The position numbers were made by a program, and so were the translations under genes. A stretch of DNA of 10,029 bases from Erythrobacter sp. UBA2510. GTDB lineage: Bacteria; Pseudomonadota; Alphaproteobacteria; Sphingomonadales; Sphingomonadaceae. Every line of letters starts with the position of its first letter. Position 1 is the stretch's first letter. Below the pieces are notes generated by a model, which did no database searches, was not told the DNA's origin, and saw nothing but the letters and a program-made list of their open reading frames with translations. The DNA is taken from NCBI GenBank assembly GCA_002341345.1, contig DDNW01000203.1:10410-20438 (forward strand), read 5' to 3'. This document shows positions 1 through 7,982 of this stretch, piece by piece.

Positions 1-2
1 CA

Positions 3-1526
3 TTCTTCACCGATACCTTCTGGCAGGTTGTCAAAGTGATCGCTGGCGGCACAGTCACCGGCTTTGTGATAGGGCTGTTCACGGTCTGGGTGCTCCAGCG
101 CACCATGTCCGAACAGGGCAAGGATACGCTGGCCGATCGGGTTCTTGGCGGGACCCGCCTCGCGAGCGAACACGACGTCGCTTCACAGACCGCGCGGTAT
201 TGTGGCACGAATGCCTTGCGCATTGGGCAGGTACCCGTTCCGCGCCGGATCGAGACCCGCCACTTCGCCTTTCTCGGCACCACCGGCAGCGGCAAGACCA
301 CGGCTCTTCGCCAGATGCTCGACGGTATCGAGAGGCGCGGCGAAGCGGCGCTCGTCTATGACACATCGGGCGAGTTTATCGCGCACTATTACAACCCCGC
401 GCGCGGGGACATCATCCTCAATCCCTTCGATGCGCGATGCGCCTTCTGGACGCCGTTCGACGAGATATCGCACCCCGCCGATGCTGACCGGATTGCACGC
501 CAGCTGGTCTCGGAAACCAGCAGTCAGGATGACGATGTCTGGCTGGAAACAAGCCGCATTCTCGTCGCCAACATGATCCGCTCACTCTGGGCGGAAAAGA
601 ACTGTAGCCTCGAAGCCTTGCTTGAAGCCTTGCAGGTCAAGGACAAGGAGCAGTTGAAGGAATGGCTGGGCCATACTTCGTCGGCCCGTACCTTTGCCAA
701 TGACGCCGACCGCGCAACCGGCAGCGTGCTGTTCATGCTCGCCAAGGCGGCGAACCTGGTCCAGTTCCTGAAGGTCGAAGATGAGGGCGAAGAGCGCTTC
801 GCCTTCCGCGACTTCATCGCCAAGCTGGACAAGTGCGAGGGAGCAAAGCCCTGGATCTTCGTTCCCCGCAAGGAAGACTATTTCGAAGCGTCCAAGCCGC
901 TCATGGCTTGCTGGCTCGAATGCGCAGCAAGTGCGGTGCTGGGTCTGTCGCCCTCGCCAGACCGACGCATCTGGTTCGTGCTCGACGAGCTTGCCGACCT
1001 TCCCCGCGTCGAGAACCTGGCGCGCCTTCTGCCCGAGGGTCGCAAGTTCGGCGCGGCGATTGTGCTCACCTTTCAGGCGCTCGGGCAAATGCGCAATCGT
1101 TATGGTGCGAACATCGCCGAGGCCATGCTGGCCTGCTGCAACACCAAGCTGTTTCTGCAAACGGTCGATCAGGAAACCCGCAAATGGGCGAGCGAGACCA
1201 TCGGCCAGTGCGAGGTGGAACTGCGGGTTGCCACTGATACGCTGTCGATCGGCAGCGAAGTGCCGCGAACCACTATCGCGACACAACGGCAATTCCGCCC
1301 CGCCGTGCTCGAAAGCGAACTGAGGCTCAGTCCGCATCAGGGCTATCTGCTACTTCCCGATGGCCTGCCGGTTGCGCGCATTGGCCTCACCGCAGATCAC
1401 ATCACCCGCCGTGGCGACCCTCGTCAGCCCGGTTTCGTGCCAGGCGATCCGGCGGGCACACTGTGGAGCCGGGTCAGCGAGATCGCGAAGGGTGCCGAGC
1501 CCGACGCGAAACCGGGACCGGTATAG
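3..1526 (+). CDS. traD: Type IV secretion coupling protein TraD (F-type), 5' partial
   Basis: This is the inner-membrane ATPase that recruits the relaxase-DNA complex to the conjugative type IV secretion channel (VirD4/TraD family). The frame is open to the left edge, so the start lies outside the window; a GTG at 36 is internal. A hydrophobic stretch (GTVTGFVIGLFTVWVL, about nt 45-95) fits the second transmembrane helix that precedes the motor domain in this family. Walker A is GTTGSGKT (nt 276-299) and Walker B is WFVLDEL (about nt 972-992). Further F-TraD-like blocks are YDTSGEFIAHYYNP, ILNPFDARCAFW and LPEGRKFG. The protein ends soon after the motor domain (FVPGDPAGTLW, then about 25 residues). 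It therefore lacks the long C-terminal tail of F TraD, which in F contacts the relaxosome protein TraM. The stop codon overlaps the relaxase start, so traD and traI are one transcriptional unit. Family assignment is firm; the TraD subtype is by recognition. Confidence 0.95.
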   Translation, partial: FFTDTFWQVVKVIAGGTVTGFVIGLFTVWVLQRTMSEQGKDTLADRVLGGTRLASEHDVASQTARYCGTNALRIGQVPVPRRIETRHFAFLGTTGSGKTTALRQMLDGIERRGEAALVYDTSGEFIAHYYNPARGDIILNPFDARCAFWTPFDEISHPADADRIARQLVSETSSQDDDVWLETSRILVANMIRSLWAEKNCSLEALLEALQVKDKEQLKEWLGHTSSARTFANDADRATGSVLFMLAKAANLVQFLKVEDEGEERFAFRDFIAKLDKCEGAKPWIFVPRKEDYFEASKPLMACWLECAASAVLGLSPSPDRRIWFVLDELADLPRVENLARLLPEGRKFGAAIVLTFQALGQMRNRYGANIAEAMLACCNTKLFLQTVDQETRKWASETIGQCEVELRVATDTLSIGSEVPRTTIATQRQFRPAVLESELRLSPHQGYLLLPDGLPVARIGLTADHITRRGDPRQPGFVPGDPAGTLWSRVSEIAKGAEPDAKPGPV

Positions 1527-4273
1527 TGGTCGCCTCGGTTTCGGCCCTGTCGAGTGCCGGTCAGGCCGCGAGCTATTACGAAGCCGACGACTACTATGCC
1601 GAAGGAGGCATGGCTCCGTCCGAATGGATTGGCGAGGCAGCAGAGAAGCTCGGCCTGTCCGGCGACGTCGATCGCGAGAAGTTTGCTGAACTGCTTGAAG
1701 GTCGAATTGCCGGGCAACAGCTTGGCACAACGCGCGATGGCAAGGTCGAACACCGGCCAGGCTGGGATATCACGCTGTCCGCGCCAAAGTCTGTCTCGAT
1801 CATGGCCGAGGTTGCCGGAGACAAGCGGTTGATCAAGGCTCATGGCGCGGCGGCGAAGGTAGCGCTCGCCCATGTCGAAAAGCAGATGGCGGCAACGCGG
1901 ATCAGGCAGGGCGGCGAGGTCCGGCGCGAGTCGACCGGCAATCTTGCCATCGCCACCTTCCGCCACGCGACAAGCCGGGCGCAGGACCCACAGCTGCACA
2001 CTCATGCCGTTGTGATCAACGCCACGCAGGACAAGGAAGGCAACTGGCGCAGTCTGGAGCCGCGCGCCTTCTATCAACTGCAGAAGGAGATCGGCGCGAT
2101 CTACCGGCAGGAGCTGGCGCACGGCGTTGCAGCGCTGGGTTATCGCATTGAGGCAGGTAAAGACTCGCTGTTTGAGATCGCAGGCGTTCCAGAGAAGGCC
2201 ATTGATGCGCTGAGCCAGCGCACCACAGCGATCGATGCCCGGCTTGCCGAGCGCGGCACAAGTCGCGCGGCAGCAAGCGCCGCCGAAAAGCAGATCGCTG
2301 CGCTCGATACGCGCGAGGCCAAGACCAGTGCGGATCATCGCACCTTACGGGGCGACTGGCGGGTGACTGCCGATTCCAACGGGTTTGACAAGGCGGCTCG
2401 AGACAAGCTGATTGCCGAGGCGAGGGAGCGGGTCAAAAGTAGCGAAGCAACCGCCAGCCCGGAATTGCTGGCGAGGCAGGCGGTTGCCTGGGCCGCTGCC
2501 AAGCTTTCCGAACGCGAGGCAGTGTTTGCAGCCAGCACGCTGGCCCGCGAAGCCGGGGACTTTGCCTTTGGCAGGACCGGGCACGGTGCAATCAGCGCAG
2601 CGATTGCCGAGGCTGGAGAACGCGGCGAGCTGGTTCCGCGCACTTTCCTTGACCGGCGCGGCGCGGAGTTTTCCGGATACACGACGCCTCAAGCCATTGC
2701 GACCGAGCGAACCATGTTGCGGCTTGAGGAAGCCGGGCGCAGCATGGCGCAATCGCTCGCCAGTCCGGTGAGCGCAGCGCGAACCGTCGAGCGCGCAGCC
2801 CGCCAATCGGCACGATCCGGCTATGCCTGGACCGATGACCAGAAGCGGGCAACAGCAGACCTGCTGACTTCGCCGGATCGTGTCGCTGCCGTCCAGGGCT
2901 ATGCCGGGACGGCCAAGACCACCACCGTGCTTGCCACCTATGCCCGAGAGGCACGACGGCACGGGCTTGCGGTTGCCGCGCTTGCGCCAACCGCATCGGC
3001 GGCGACCGTGCTGGGCGAGGCGTTGGGACTGCGCGGTGATACCGTGGCGCGTCATTTGTTGGCACCCGAGGCAAAGTCGGCGGGCAAGAACGCAGCCTGG
3101 ATCGTCGATGAAGCCTCGATGCTCTCGGCCCACGACATGGCGAAACTCTTGACCCGTGCCGACAAGGCCGGAGCCCGGCTCGTTCTGGTCGGCGACGTCA
3201 AGCAGCTGGGTTCGGTTGGCGCGGGCGCCGCCTTCGCTCAGTTGCAGCAGGCAGGCATGGCGACCGCAAAACTTGCCGAGGTGGTCCGGCAGACCAATGC
3301 CGACACCCGCGAAGCAGTGTTGGCCTCAATCGAGGGCCATGCAGGAAAGGCCCTCGCTGCGCTTGAACGTGGCGGCGGACAGGTGATCGAGGGAGCGACG
3401 CCTGATGAGCGCCTTGGGGCGATGGCCCGGCAATATCTGGCCTTGTCGCCAGCAGAGCGTGCGCGAACGCTGGTCATCGAGCCATCGCGCGAGGGCCGCG
3501 ACCGGCTCACCGGCATGATACGCGCAAAACTGACCGAGCGCGGTGAGCTCTCAGCGGAGGCGGTGCGGTTCGATGCTCTGGAGGCGAAGGGCCTCACCCG
3601 TGCAGAAGCGCGCGAGGCAGCAAGCTATGCCATCGGCGATGTCGTCCGTTTCAGTCGCGACTATGCCGCCAAAGGCGTGCGGCGAGGCGAAAGCTTTGCG
3701 ATTGCGGCTATCGATCCCGAACGAGGACGTATTGCTCTGGAATCTCGCGATGGCCGGTCGCTTGACTGGCATCCTAGGCAGTGGGGTGCGGGTAAAGCCG
3801 AGGTGTTCGAGCCGAAGCCGATGGAGCTCCGCACCGGCGACCGCGTGCAGTTCATCCGCAACGACCGCGACGCCGGACGGGTCAATGGCCTTGGCGGGTC
3901 CGTTACCGGCATCGATTCCGACCGTGGTCAGGCAACCGTAAAGCTCGCCAATGGGCGCGAGCAAAAGCTCGATCTCTCCGATCCTCGCGATACTCATTTG
4001 CGCCATGCCTACGTCCAGACCGCATACGCCGCCCAGGGCCAGACCGCCGAGCGCGTCCTGATCCACGCCGATAGCCGTTCCACCAATCTGGTCGACCAGA
4101 AGATGCTCTATGTCGCTCTGTCACGCGCCAAGGCCGAGGCTGTGGTTGTCACCGACGACAAGGACCGGCTTGTCCGCGCGATCTACGAACGCGCAGGCAA
4201 GAAGCAGACGGCTACTACCGCGAGCACTCCTGAGGCCGGAAAATCAAAAGCGATGGGTGCCGGGTTGGGATGA
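1526..4273 (+). CDS. traI: MobF conjugative relaxase / helicase TraI (TrwC-like), 915 aa
   Basis: The relaxase nicks oriT, stays covalently attached to the 5' end through a tyrosine, and unwinds the plasmid for transfer. The start chosen is GTG at 1526, which shares one base with the traD TAG stop; it gives MVASVSALSSAGQAASYYEA, the usual MobF N-terminus, and places the tyrosine pairs at Y17/Y18 and Y23/Y24. The metal-binding histidine triad is H147, H158 and H160 (FRHATS then LHTHAVV), with the H-x10-H-x-H spacing of TrwC. H76 lies in HRPGWDITLSAPKS. The C-terminal half is a RecD-like SF1 helicase: Walker A GYAGTAKT (458-465), Walker B VDEAS (D528, E529), motif III LVLVGDVKQLGSVG, EVVRQ, and motif VI LYVALSRAK (R867). 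At 915 aa it is close in size to TrwC (966) and far shorter than F TraI (1756), so the large F C-terminal region is absent. Walker A has Ala where most relatives have Gly. No strong Shine-Dalgarno precedes the GTG, which points to coupling with traD. Confidence 0.97.
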   Translation: MVASVSALSSAGQAASYYEADDYYAEGGMAPSEWIGEAAEKLGLSGDVDREKFAELLEGRIAGQQLGTTRDGKVEHRPGWDITLSAPKSVSIMAEVAGDKRLIKAHGAAAKVALAHVEKQMAATRIRQGGEVRRESTGNLAIATFRHATSRAQDPQLHTHAVVINATQDKEGNWRSLEPRAFYQLQKEIGAIYRQELAHGVAALGYRIEAGKDSLFEIAGVPEKAIDALSQRTTAIDARLAERGTSRAAASAAEKQIAALDTREAKTSADHRTLRGDWRVTADSNGFDKAARDKLIAEARERVKSSEATASPELLARQAVAWAAAKLSEREAVFAASTLAREAGDFAFGRTGHGAISAAIAEAGERGELVPRTFLDRRGAEFSGYTTPQAIATERTMLRLEEAGRSMAQSLASPVSAARTVERAARQSARSGYAWTDDQKRATADLLTSPDRVAAVQGYAGTAKTTTVLATYAREARRHGLAVAALAPTASAATVLGEALGLRGDTVARHLLAPEAKSAGKNAAWIVDEASMLSAHDMAKLLTRADKAGARLVLVGDVKQLGSVGAGAAFAQLQQAGMATAKLAEVVRQTNADTREAVLASIEGHAGKALAALERGGGQVIEGATPDERLGAMARQYLALSPAERARTLVIEPSREGRDRLTGMIRAKLTERGELSAEAVRFDALEAKGLTRAEAREAASYAIGDVVRFSRDYAAKGVRRGESFAIAAIDPERGRIALESRDGRSLDWHPRQWGAGKAEVFEPKPMELRTGDRVQFIRNDRDAGRVNGLGGSVTGIDSDRGQATVKLANGREQKLDLSDPRDTHLRHAYVQTAYAAQGQTAERVLIHADSRSTNLVDQKMLYVALSRAKAEAVVVTDDKDRLVRAIYERAGKKQTATTASTPEAGKSKAMGAGLG

Positions 4274-4352
4274 TCGAATAGCCTCGGCAATGGCAGACCA
4301 CGGCGTCCTTCGTCCTGCCGTTGGAATGAACTGCTCCTCTTCGACAGGCCAT

Positions 4353-4439
4353 ACCGGGCGGGATCAACAGTCTGCCCGCTCCATTCGGGCTGAAGCCCTC
4401 CCGTGTTGCCTGTTCCGCGTAACCGCTGACCCGCCCGGT
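4353..4439. repeat. 10-bp perfect inverted repeat in the ardC leader
   Basis: ACCGGGCGGG at 4353-4362 is the exact reverse complement of CCCGCCCGGT at 4430-4439. The pairing stops at both ends: T4352 against C4440 on the outside and A4363 against A4429 on the inside. In GC-rich DNA a match of this length can occur by chance, but both arms are in the only sizeable non-coding gap of the window. Confidence 0.45.
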
Positions 4440-4481
4440 CAATCCGGCCCGTCCCTTCATCCGCGTTCCCAACGATTGGAC

Positions 4482-4487
4482 GAAGGA
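4482..4487 (+). promoter_or_regulatory. Ribosome binding site of ardC
   Basis: GAAGGA lies 8 bases before the ATG at 4496. It supports that start and shows that ardC can be translated independently of traI, unlike the coupled traD-traI pair. Confidence 0.75.
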
Positions 4488-4495
4488 TTTTCACC

Positions 4496-5380
4496 ATGGC
4501 CAGCACCACAATCGCCAGCATCTACGATACGATCACCAACCAGATCATCGCCGCCCTTGAACGCGGCACCGACAAGTTCTCGCTCCCTTGGCATCGCAGC
4601 ACCGCGCCGCTTTCGCGCCCCGTTAATGCGGCGACTGGAAAAGCCTATCGCGGCGTCAACGTACTCGCCCTTTGGGCCAGCGCCGAAGCGCAGGACTTCG
4701 GGCACGGTCTCTGGGCGACCTATCGCCAGTGGCAGTCACTTGGTGCTCAGGTTCGCAAGGGCGAGAAGGCTTCGCCCATCGTGTTTTACAAGGTCTTCGA
4801 CGGTCGTGATGACGATCAGGCCGAGGAAAGAGACAGCTCGGCCCGCATCTTCGCGCAGGCCTCGCATGTGTTCAACGCCAGCCAGGTCGAAGGCTATTCC
4901 CTGCCCGAAGTGCCGGACGGAGAAAACTTCGACCCAATCCCGCAGGCGGACGCTTTCGTTTCTGCCACCGGTGCGACCGTACGCATCATCGGCGACAGCG
5001 CACACTACACTCCCGCGACCGATACCATCACCATGCCGGAACGCGAGCGGTTCTTCGCAACGGCCAGCGGCAGCGCGGCGCAGAACTGGTACGCCACCTT
5101 GTTGCACGAGCTCGTCCATTGGTCTGGCGCTGACCACCGCCTGGCGCGGACCTTCGGCAAGCGGTTCGGTGACGATGCCTATGCCATGGAAGAACTAGTG
5201 GCCGAGCTTGGTTCAGCCTTCCTTTGCGGCGACCTTGGTCTTTCCACCAGCCCGCGTCCGGATCACGCCAGCTACCTCGCCAGTTGGCTCAAGGTGCTCA
5301 AGGCCGACAACCGGGCAATCTTCACCGCCGCGAGCGCGGCGGCCAAGGCTGCTGAATGGTTGGGAGATGAGCGAGATTAA
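4496..5380 (+). CDS. ardC: ArdC-type antirestriction protein with zincin metallopeptidase domain, 294 aa
   Basis: ArdC-family proteins are carried by conjugative plasmids and shield incoming DNA from host restriction; the family pairs an N-terminal single-stranded-DNA-binding domain with a C-terminal metallopeptidase-like domain. The N-terminal half shows the family pattern: IYDTITNQIIAALERG (9-24), LPWHR, PVNAATGKAYRGVNVLALW (42-60), and KGEKASPIVFYK (88-99). The C-terminal half has the zinc-binding HELVH at 204-208 (H204, E205, H208), followed by WSGADHR and MEELVAELGSAF (from 231), where a third acidic zinc ligand would be expected. Length about 295 aa is normal for the family. It has its own ribosome binding site and follows traI by 222 bp, a common place for genes expressed early in the recipient. 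Downstream it converges with the restriction-like operon. Family assignment is firm; antirestriction activity here is inferred from the family. Confidence 0.93.
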   Translation: MASTTIASIYDTITNQIIAALERGTDKFSLPWHRSTAPLSRPVNAATGKAYRGVNVLALWASAEAQDFGHGLWATYRQWQSLGAQVRKGEKASPIVFYKVFDGRDDDQAEERDSSARIFAQASHVFNASQVEGYSLPEVPDGENFDPIPQADAFVSATGATVRIIGDSAHYTPATDTITMPERERFFATASGSAAQNWYATLLHELVHWSGADHRLARTFGKRFGDDAYAMEELVAELGSAFLCGDLGLSTSPRPDHASYLASWLKVLKADNRAIFTAASAAAKAAEWLGDERD

Positions 5381-5384
5381 TCAG

Positions 5385-5396
5385 ACAACGCGTTGT
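5385..5396. repeat. 12-bp perfect palindrome in the convergent junction
   Basis: ACAACGCGTTGT reads the same on both strands and lies five bases after the ardC stop. It could be a protein-binding site or a mark of the module join; nothing else in the window tells which. Chance cannot be excluded. Confidence 0.4.
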
Positions 5397-5403
5397 TGAG
5401 CGG

Positions 5404-5424
5404 CATAGACCCAGCGTGTCTATG
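5404..5424. terminator. Candidate bidirectional terminator hairpin between ardC and the helicase-nuclease gene
   Basis: CATAGAC (5404-5410) pairs perfectly with GTCTATG (5418-5424) around a 7-base loop; two more G-C pairs (5402-5403 with 5426-5427) are possible across a one-base bulge. It sits between the convergent ends of ardC (stop at 5380) and the - strand gene (stop at 5433), where a shared terminator is expected. No real T-tract follows on either strand, so function as an intrinsic terminator is uncertain. Confidence 0.4.
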
Positions 5425-5432
5425 GCCCTTCT

Positions 5433-7982
5433 CTAAACTGCGACGACCGTATCGTAGCCACCAATCTGAGTAAGGCCCTTGTGGCTGTCGATCCCAGTGT
5501 AAGCCAATGAAGCATTCTCATAGCGACGGAATGCGAAAACAGCAGCGTTCATCCGTTCGGTATTGAACACTTTGTAGCGCACAAGCAGGTGGAAGTCCTC
5601 GATGCTCAGACCTGTTACGGTGCGGAACAGGTCGGGCTCGAGCAGCTCGATTACGTCTTTCAGCGAATTCTCGCGGAAGTCGGTGAGGTACATGAACGCT
5701 GGAATTCGGGTGGCAAACTTGATCAGCTTCTCCTGAACCAGCTTACGCTTCGACTTGTACTCCTTCTCCTCCTCGCTCAGTTCCTTCTTTTCGGCCTTGC
5801 TAAGCTCCCCGTCCTTGGCCTTCTTCTTGAGTTCCTTGACCTTCTCGCTCTTGTTGATGATCGTTTCGATCACATTGTCTCCAAGGTTGCGCCAACCCTC
5901 AATCCGCTCCACCGCCGCCATCGCCTCCGGACTGTCAAGCAGGCGGCGCAGCGTGTCGTTGTCTACGTTGACCAGCATTGCCGATTCCCACTTACGCGCC
6001 AAGAGCGTGCCGGTCGTGCCAGCCATCGCGTAATCGAGCACTTCGCCTGCATCCAATTGCCGAAGGATCGCGCCGTCATGCGCGAGCACCGGCAGATAGG
6101 ACAGCAAATCACGGACCGCGTTTTCCGGGTTCTTTTCGCCAGGCGAGAGATTGGTACCGTATTCGGAAAGCTGACGCAGCGCGCGGGTCGGAGCGAAATC
6201 AAAAACGAAACAGACTGGCTTAAGAATCTGCTCTGCGTTCGGATCATCACCCTCTGGGTTCTTGATTGACCACGGCGACTGAACGCGGAACGCTGCTTGG
6301 AAGTAGGTCTCCGGCGATTTCAGATTACGCAGCATCAGGATTGAAGACCATTGAGGTACGGTCACACCTGTTGTCAGCTTTCCGCACGATAGAGTGATCG
6401 ACTTGCTGTCGTGCCCGCCGCCGATCGCCTCTCGCACCGGATCGAGCGCCGCCAACCCTATGCCTGCCGCAGGTCCTGCAGCGACAATAACCTTGTAGTC
6501 ATGCCAGAACACATTTTGCTTTTCCTCAAGCAGATTAGCCATTGCCTGACAGGCAGCGACGTTGGGCAAGAACCAGAAGGCGTGGTTCAGGTAAGGCAGC
6601 AGCCGCGCATTCTCGTACGGGAATGGCGCCTTGGTCCCTGACTTCAATTGTTCCACAGTCTGCGGATTGTACGAGCCGCGAATAATGTTCAGCCACTTCT
6701 GCACATCATCCTTGTGTTTGAAGGTAGCTAATACCCCTGTCCCGCTCGCGGAGAAAAACTCATTCAGATCGAACTCGTCGAACTCACCCATGTTGGCGAT
6801 GGCCGTTAGCTCGTCGGGCATCTGATAGGTAAAGAGGCTGACCATCGGCAAAGCAGCATAGGGATTGCGCTTGCCCGGATGCTCAGTCCCATAAGCCTCC
6901 TTCGCACGCTGTTCATCGGTGTAGGTCCAATTGAAAATCTGCTCCTCGATAAACTCCCCGGTCTGTATCTGACGGAACGGAGTGCCAGAGAGGTACAGAT
7001 AGGCCCGAGTTGTAATCGGCAGGAAGTCTGCTTCCGATTCCAGCGGTTGCTGCAAATCCGCCGCCTTCTCGTTGACCTTTTCGATTTCCTTCTTCGTGGC
7101 TGCCGAAAGCAAAGCTTCCGATCTAGCGATCGCCTCCTCTTCGCCCTCGAACAGCTCTTTCGCTGAGTCACGCCAGGCTCCGAAATGGTATTCGTCGAAG
7201 ATGACAAGGTCCCAGTTGATTTCGTGGATCCACTCGTTCCGGGCCTTGATCGCACCGCCCACCTTGCCAAGCAGATCTTGGAAAGAACCGAAGTAAACGA
7301 GAGGCACATCCTTGGGCACCTCCCGCGGATCCCCGCCGGTGTTGCGCGAGAGGTAGCGCCACCCGTCGAAATCGACATGATCTTCAAGATCAGTCCGCCA
7401 GGCGTCTTCAACGGCGGGCTTGAACGTTACGACCAGTACGCGCTTCGAGCCCAGTTTCTTCGCTAGCTGGTAGCTGGTGAACGTCTTGCCGAAGCGCATC
7501 TTGGCGTTCCACAAGAAGCGCGGGACGGCCTTGGCGTCCTCATCCCACCGTGATTGGTAGTAGGCGTAGGTTTGTTCGACTGCCGCCGCCTGTTCGGCGC
7601 GTGGCGGGAAGGTTTCGTGGTGTGTACCGGTGAATACCTGGCCCGTTCGCAGTTCGGTCAGCACTGTGCGAAGGTCTGCGACTGTGCAGCGCATCCATTC
7701 GAGTTGCGGATTGTCGAAACCCTTAGCGACTAGCGCGGCACGTACCGCATGGTCGCTGATGACACCGCCGCTTTCCAACGCAGCGCTTTCGTCGAGTTCG
7801 ATTTTGTAGTTGGTAATGGCTGCAGTTTTGAGCTGCTCCGCCACTCGGGCCTTAACGTCGCGGGTAGTCTGGCCAACCTTCAACAGACCTTCGTGCGCAG
7901 CATCGTCAATGGAATAGGCATAGATGCGCGGGTTGGCTTCGGGCTTTGGAGCGAGGATGTCCTCGATCGTCGGCTTACTCAC
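5433..7982 (-). CDS. GIY-YIG (T5orf172-like) nuclease fused to SF2 DEAD/DEAH-type helicase; putative restriction subunit, 849 aa
   Basis: This looks like the cutting and translocating subunit of a restriction-modification-like system. Residues about 18-100 resemble a divergent GIY-YIG domain: IYAYSI in place of GIY, LLKVGQTTR in place of YIG, arginines at 41 and 46, and a later SDHAVRAAL block like that of T5orf172 domains. The helicase follows: Walker A AKMRFGKT (160-167), motif II DEYH (263-266), motif III SGTPF (332-336), motif V-like SCGKLTTGVTVPQW (532-545), and motif VI FQAAFRVQSPW (561-571). A lysine/glutamate-rich, probably coiled-coil stretch spans about 711-755, before a C-terminal domain I do not recognise. 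The start is GTG at 7982, inside the last codons of the methyltransferase gene, with GGAGG six bases upstream. The 8-bp overlap indicates translational coupling. A pure DNA-remodelling helicase is an alternative; restriction is inferred from the nuclease-like domain and the methyltransferase neighbours. Confidence 0.88.
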   Translation of the reverse strand: MSKPTIEDILAPKPEANPRIYAYSIDDAAHEGLLKVGQTTRDVKARVAEQLKTAAITNYKIELDESAALESGGVISDHAVRAALVAKGFDNPQLEWMRCTVADLRTVLTELRTGQVFTGTHHETFPPRAEQAAAVEQTYAYYQSRWDEDAKAVPRFLWNAKMRFGKTFTSYQLAKKLGSKRVLVVTFKPAVEDAWRTDLEDHVDFDGWRYLSRNTGGDPREVPKDVPLVYFGSFQDLLGKVGGAIKARNEWIHEINWDLVIFDEYHFGAWRDSAKELFEGEEEAIARSEALLSAATKKEIEKVNEKAADLQQPLESEADFLPITTRAYLYLSGTPFRQIQTGEFIEEQIFNWTYTDEQRAKEAYGTEHPGKRNPYAALPMVSLFTYQMPDELTAIANMGEFDEFDLNEFFSASGTGVLATFKHKDDVQKWLNIIRGSYNPQTVEQLKSGTKAPFPYENARLLPYLNHAFWFLPNVAACQAMANLLEEKQNVFWHDYKVIVAAGPAAGIGLAALDPVREAIGGGHDSKSITLSCGKLTTGVTVPQWSSILMLRNLKSPETYFQAAFRVQSPWSIKNPEGDDPNAEQILKPVCFVFDFAPTRALRQLSEYGTNLSPGEKNPENAVRDLLSYLPVLAHDGAILRQLDAGEVLDYAMAGTTGTLLARKWESAMLVNVDNDTLRRLLDSPEAMAAVERIEGWRNLGDNVIETIINKSEKVKELKKKAKDGELSKAEKKELSEEEKEYKSKRKLVQEKLIKFATRIPAFMYLTDFRENSLKDVIELLEPDLFRTVTGLSIEDFHLLVRYKVFNTERMNAAVFAFRRYENASLAYTGIDSHKGLTQIGGYDTVVAV

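Larger units (their letters stand above)
4274..4495. other. Non-coding leader between traI and ardC with inverted repeats
   Basis: This 222-bp stretch holds no convincing gene; frames that cross it are shadows of flanking genes. It contains a 10-bp inverted repeat, ACCGGGCGGG (4353-4362) and CCCGCCCGGT (4430-4439), enclosing about 67 bases. Inside that are two overlapping short stems that cannot form together: GCCCG (4374-4378) with CGGGC (4386-4390), and GGGC (4387-4390) with GCCC (4395-4398) around a TGAA loop. No T-tract follows either, so neither looks like an intrinsic terminator. I see no clear -35/-10 pair. A role as a structured 5' leader or operator for ardC is inference. Confidence 0.5.

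Noticed and set aside
36..38. GTG at 36 as the start of traD
   Set aside because: The frame is open upstream to the window edge, the codon sits inside a hydrophobic helix, and family members have a further N-terminal region, so the gene is 5' truncated by the window.
1463..1525. ATG at 1463 as the start of traI
   Set aside because: It would add 21 basic residues unlike any MobF N-terminus and overlap traD by 64 bases. GTG at 1526 gives the expected MVASVSALSS start and correct tyrosine spacing.
2345..3133. 262-aa - strand frame inside traI, and similar long antisense frames at 582-1337, 1424-2338 and 5589-6269 (+)
   Set aside because: All lie opposite strongly supported genes and have no domain I recognise; high GC produces such open antisense frames.
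4387..4398. GGGC-TGAA-GCCC hairpin as an intrinsic terminator of traI
   Set aside because: The stem has only four pairs and no T-tract follows.
4274..4495. Origin of transfer in the traI-ardC gap
   Set aside because: Inverted repeats are present, but I see no recognisable MobF nic site or arrangement, and F-type oriT regions usually lie away from traI. Left only as a structured leader.
4110..5198. 362-aa + strand reading frame across the traI end, the leader and ardC
   Set aside because: It overlaps two well-supported genes in another frame, is rich in Arg, Pro and Ser as GC-driven shadow frames are, and has no recognisable domain.
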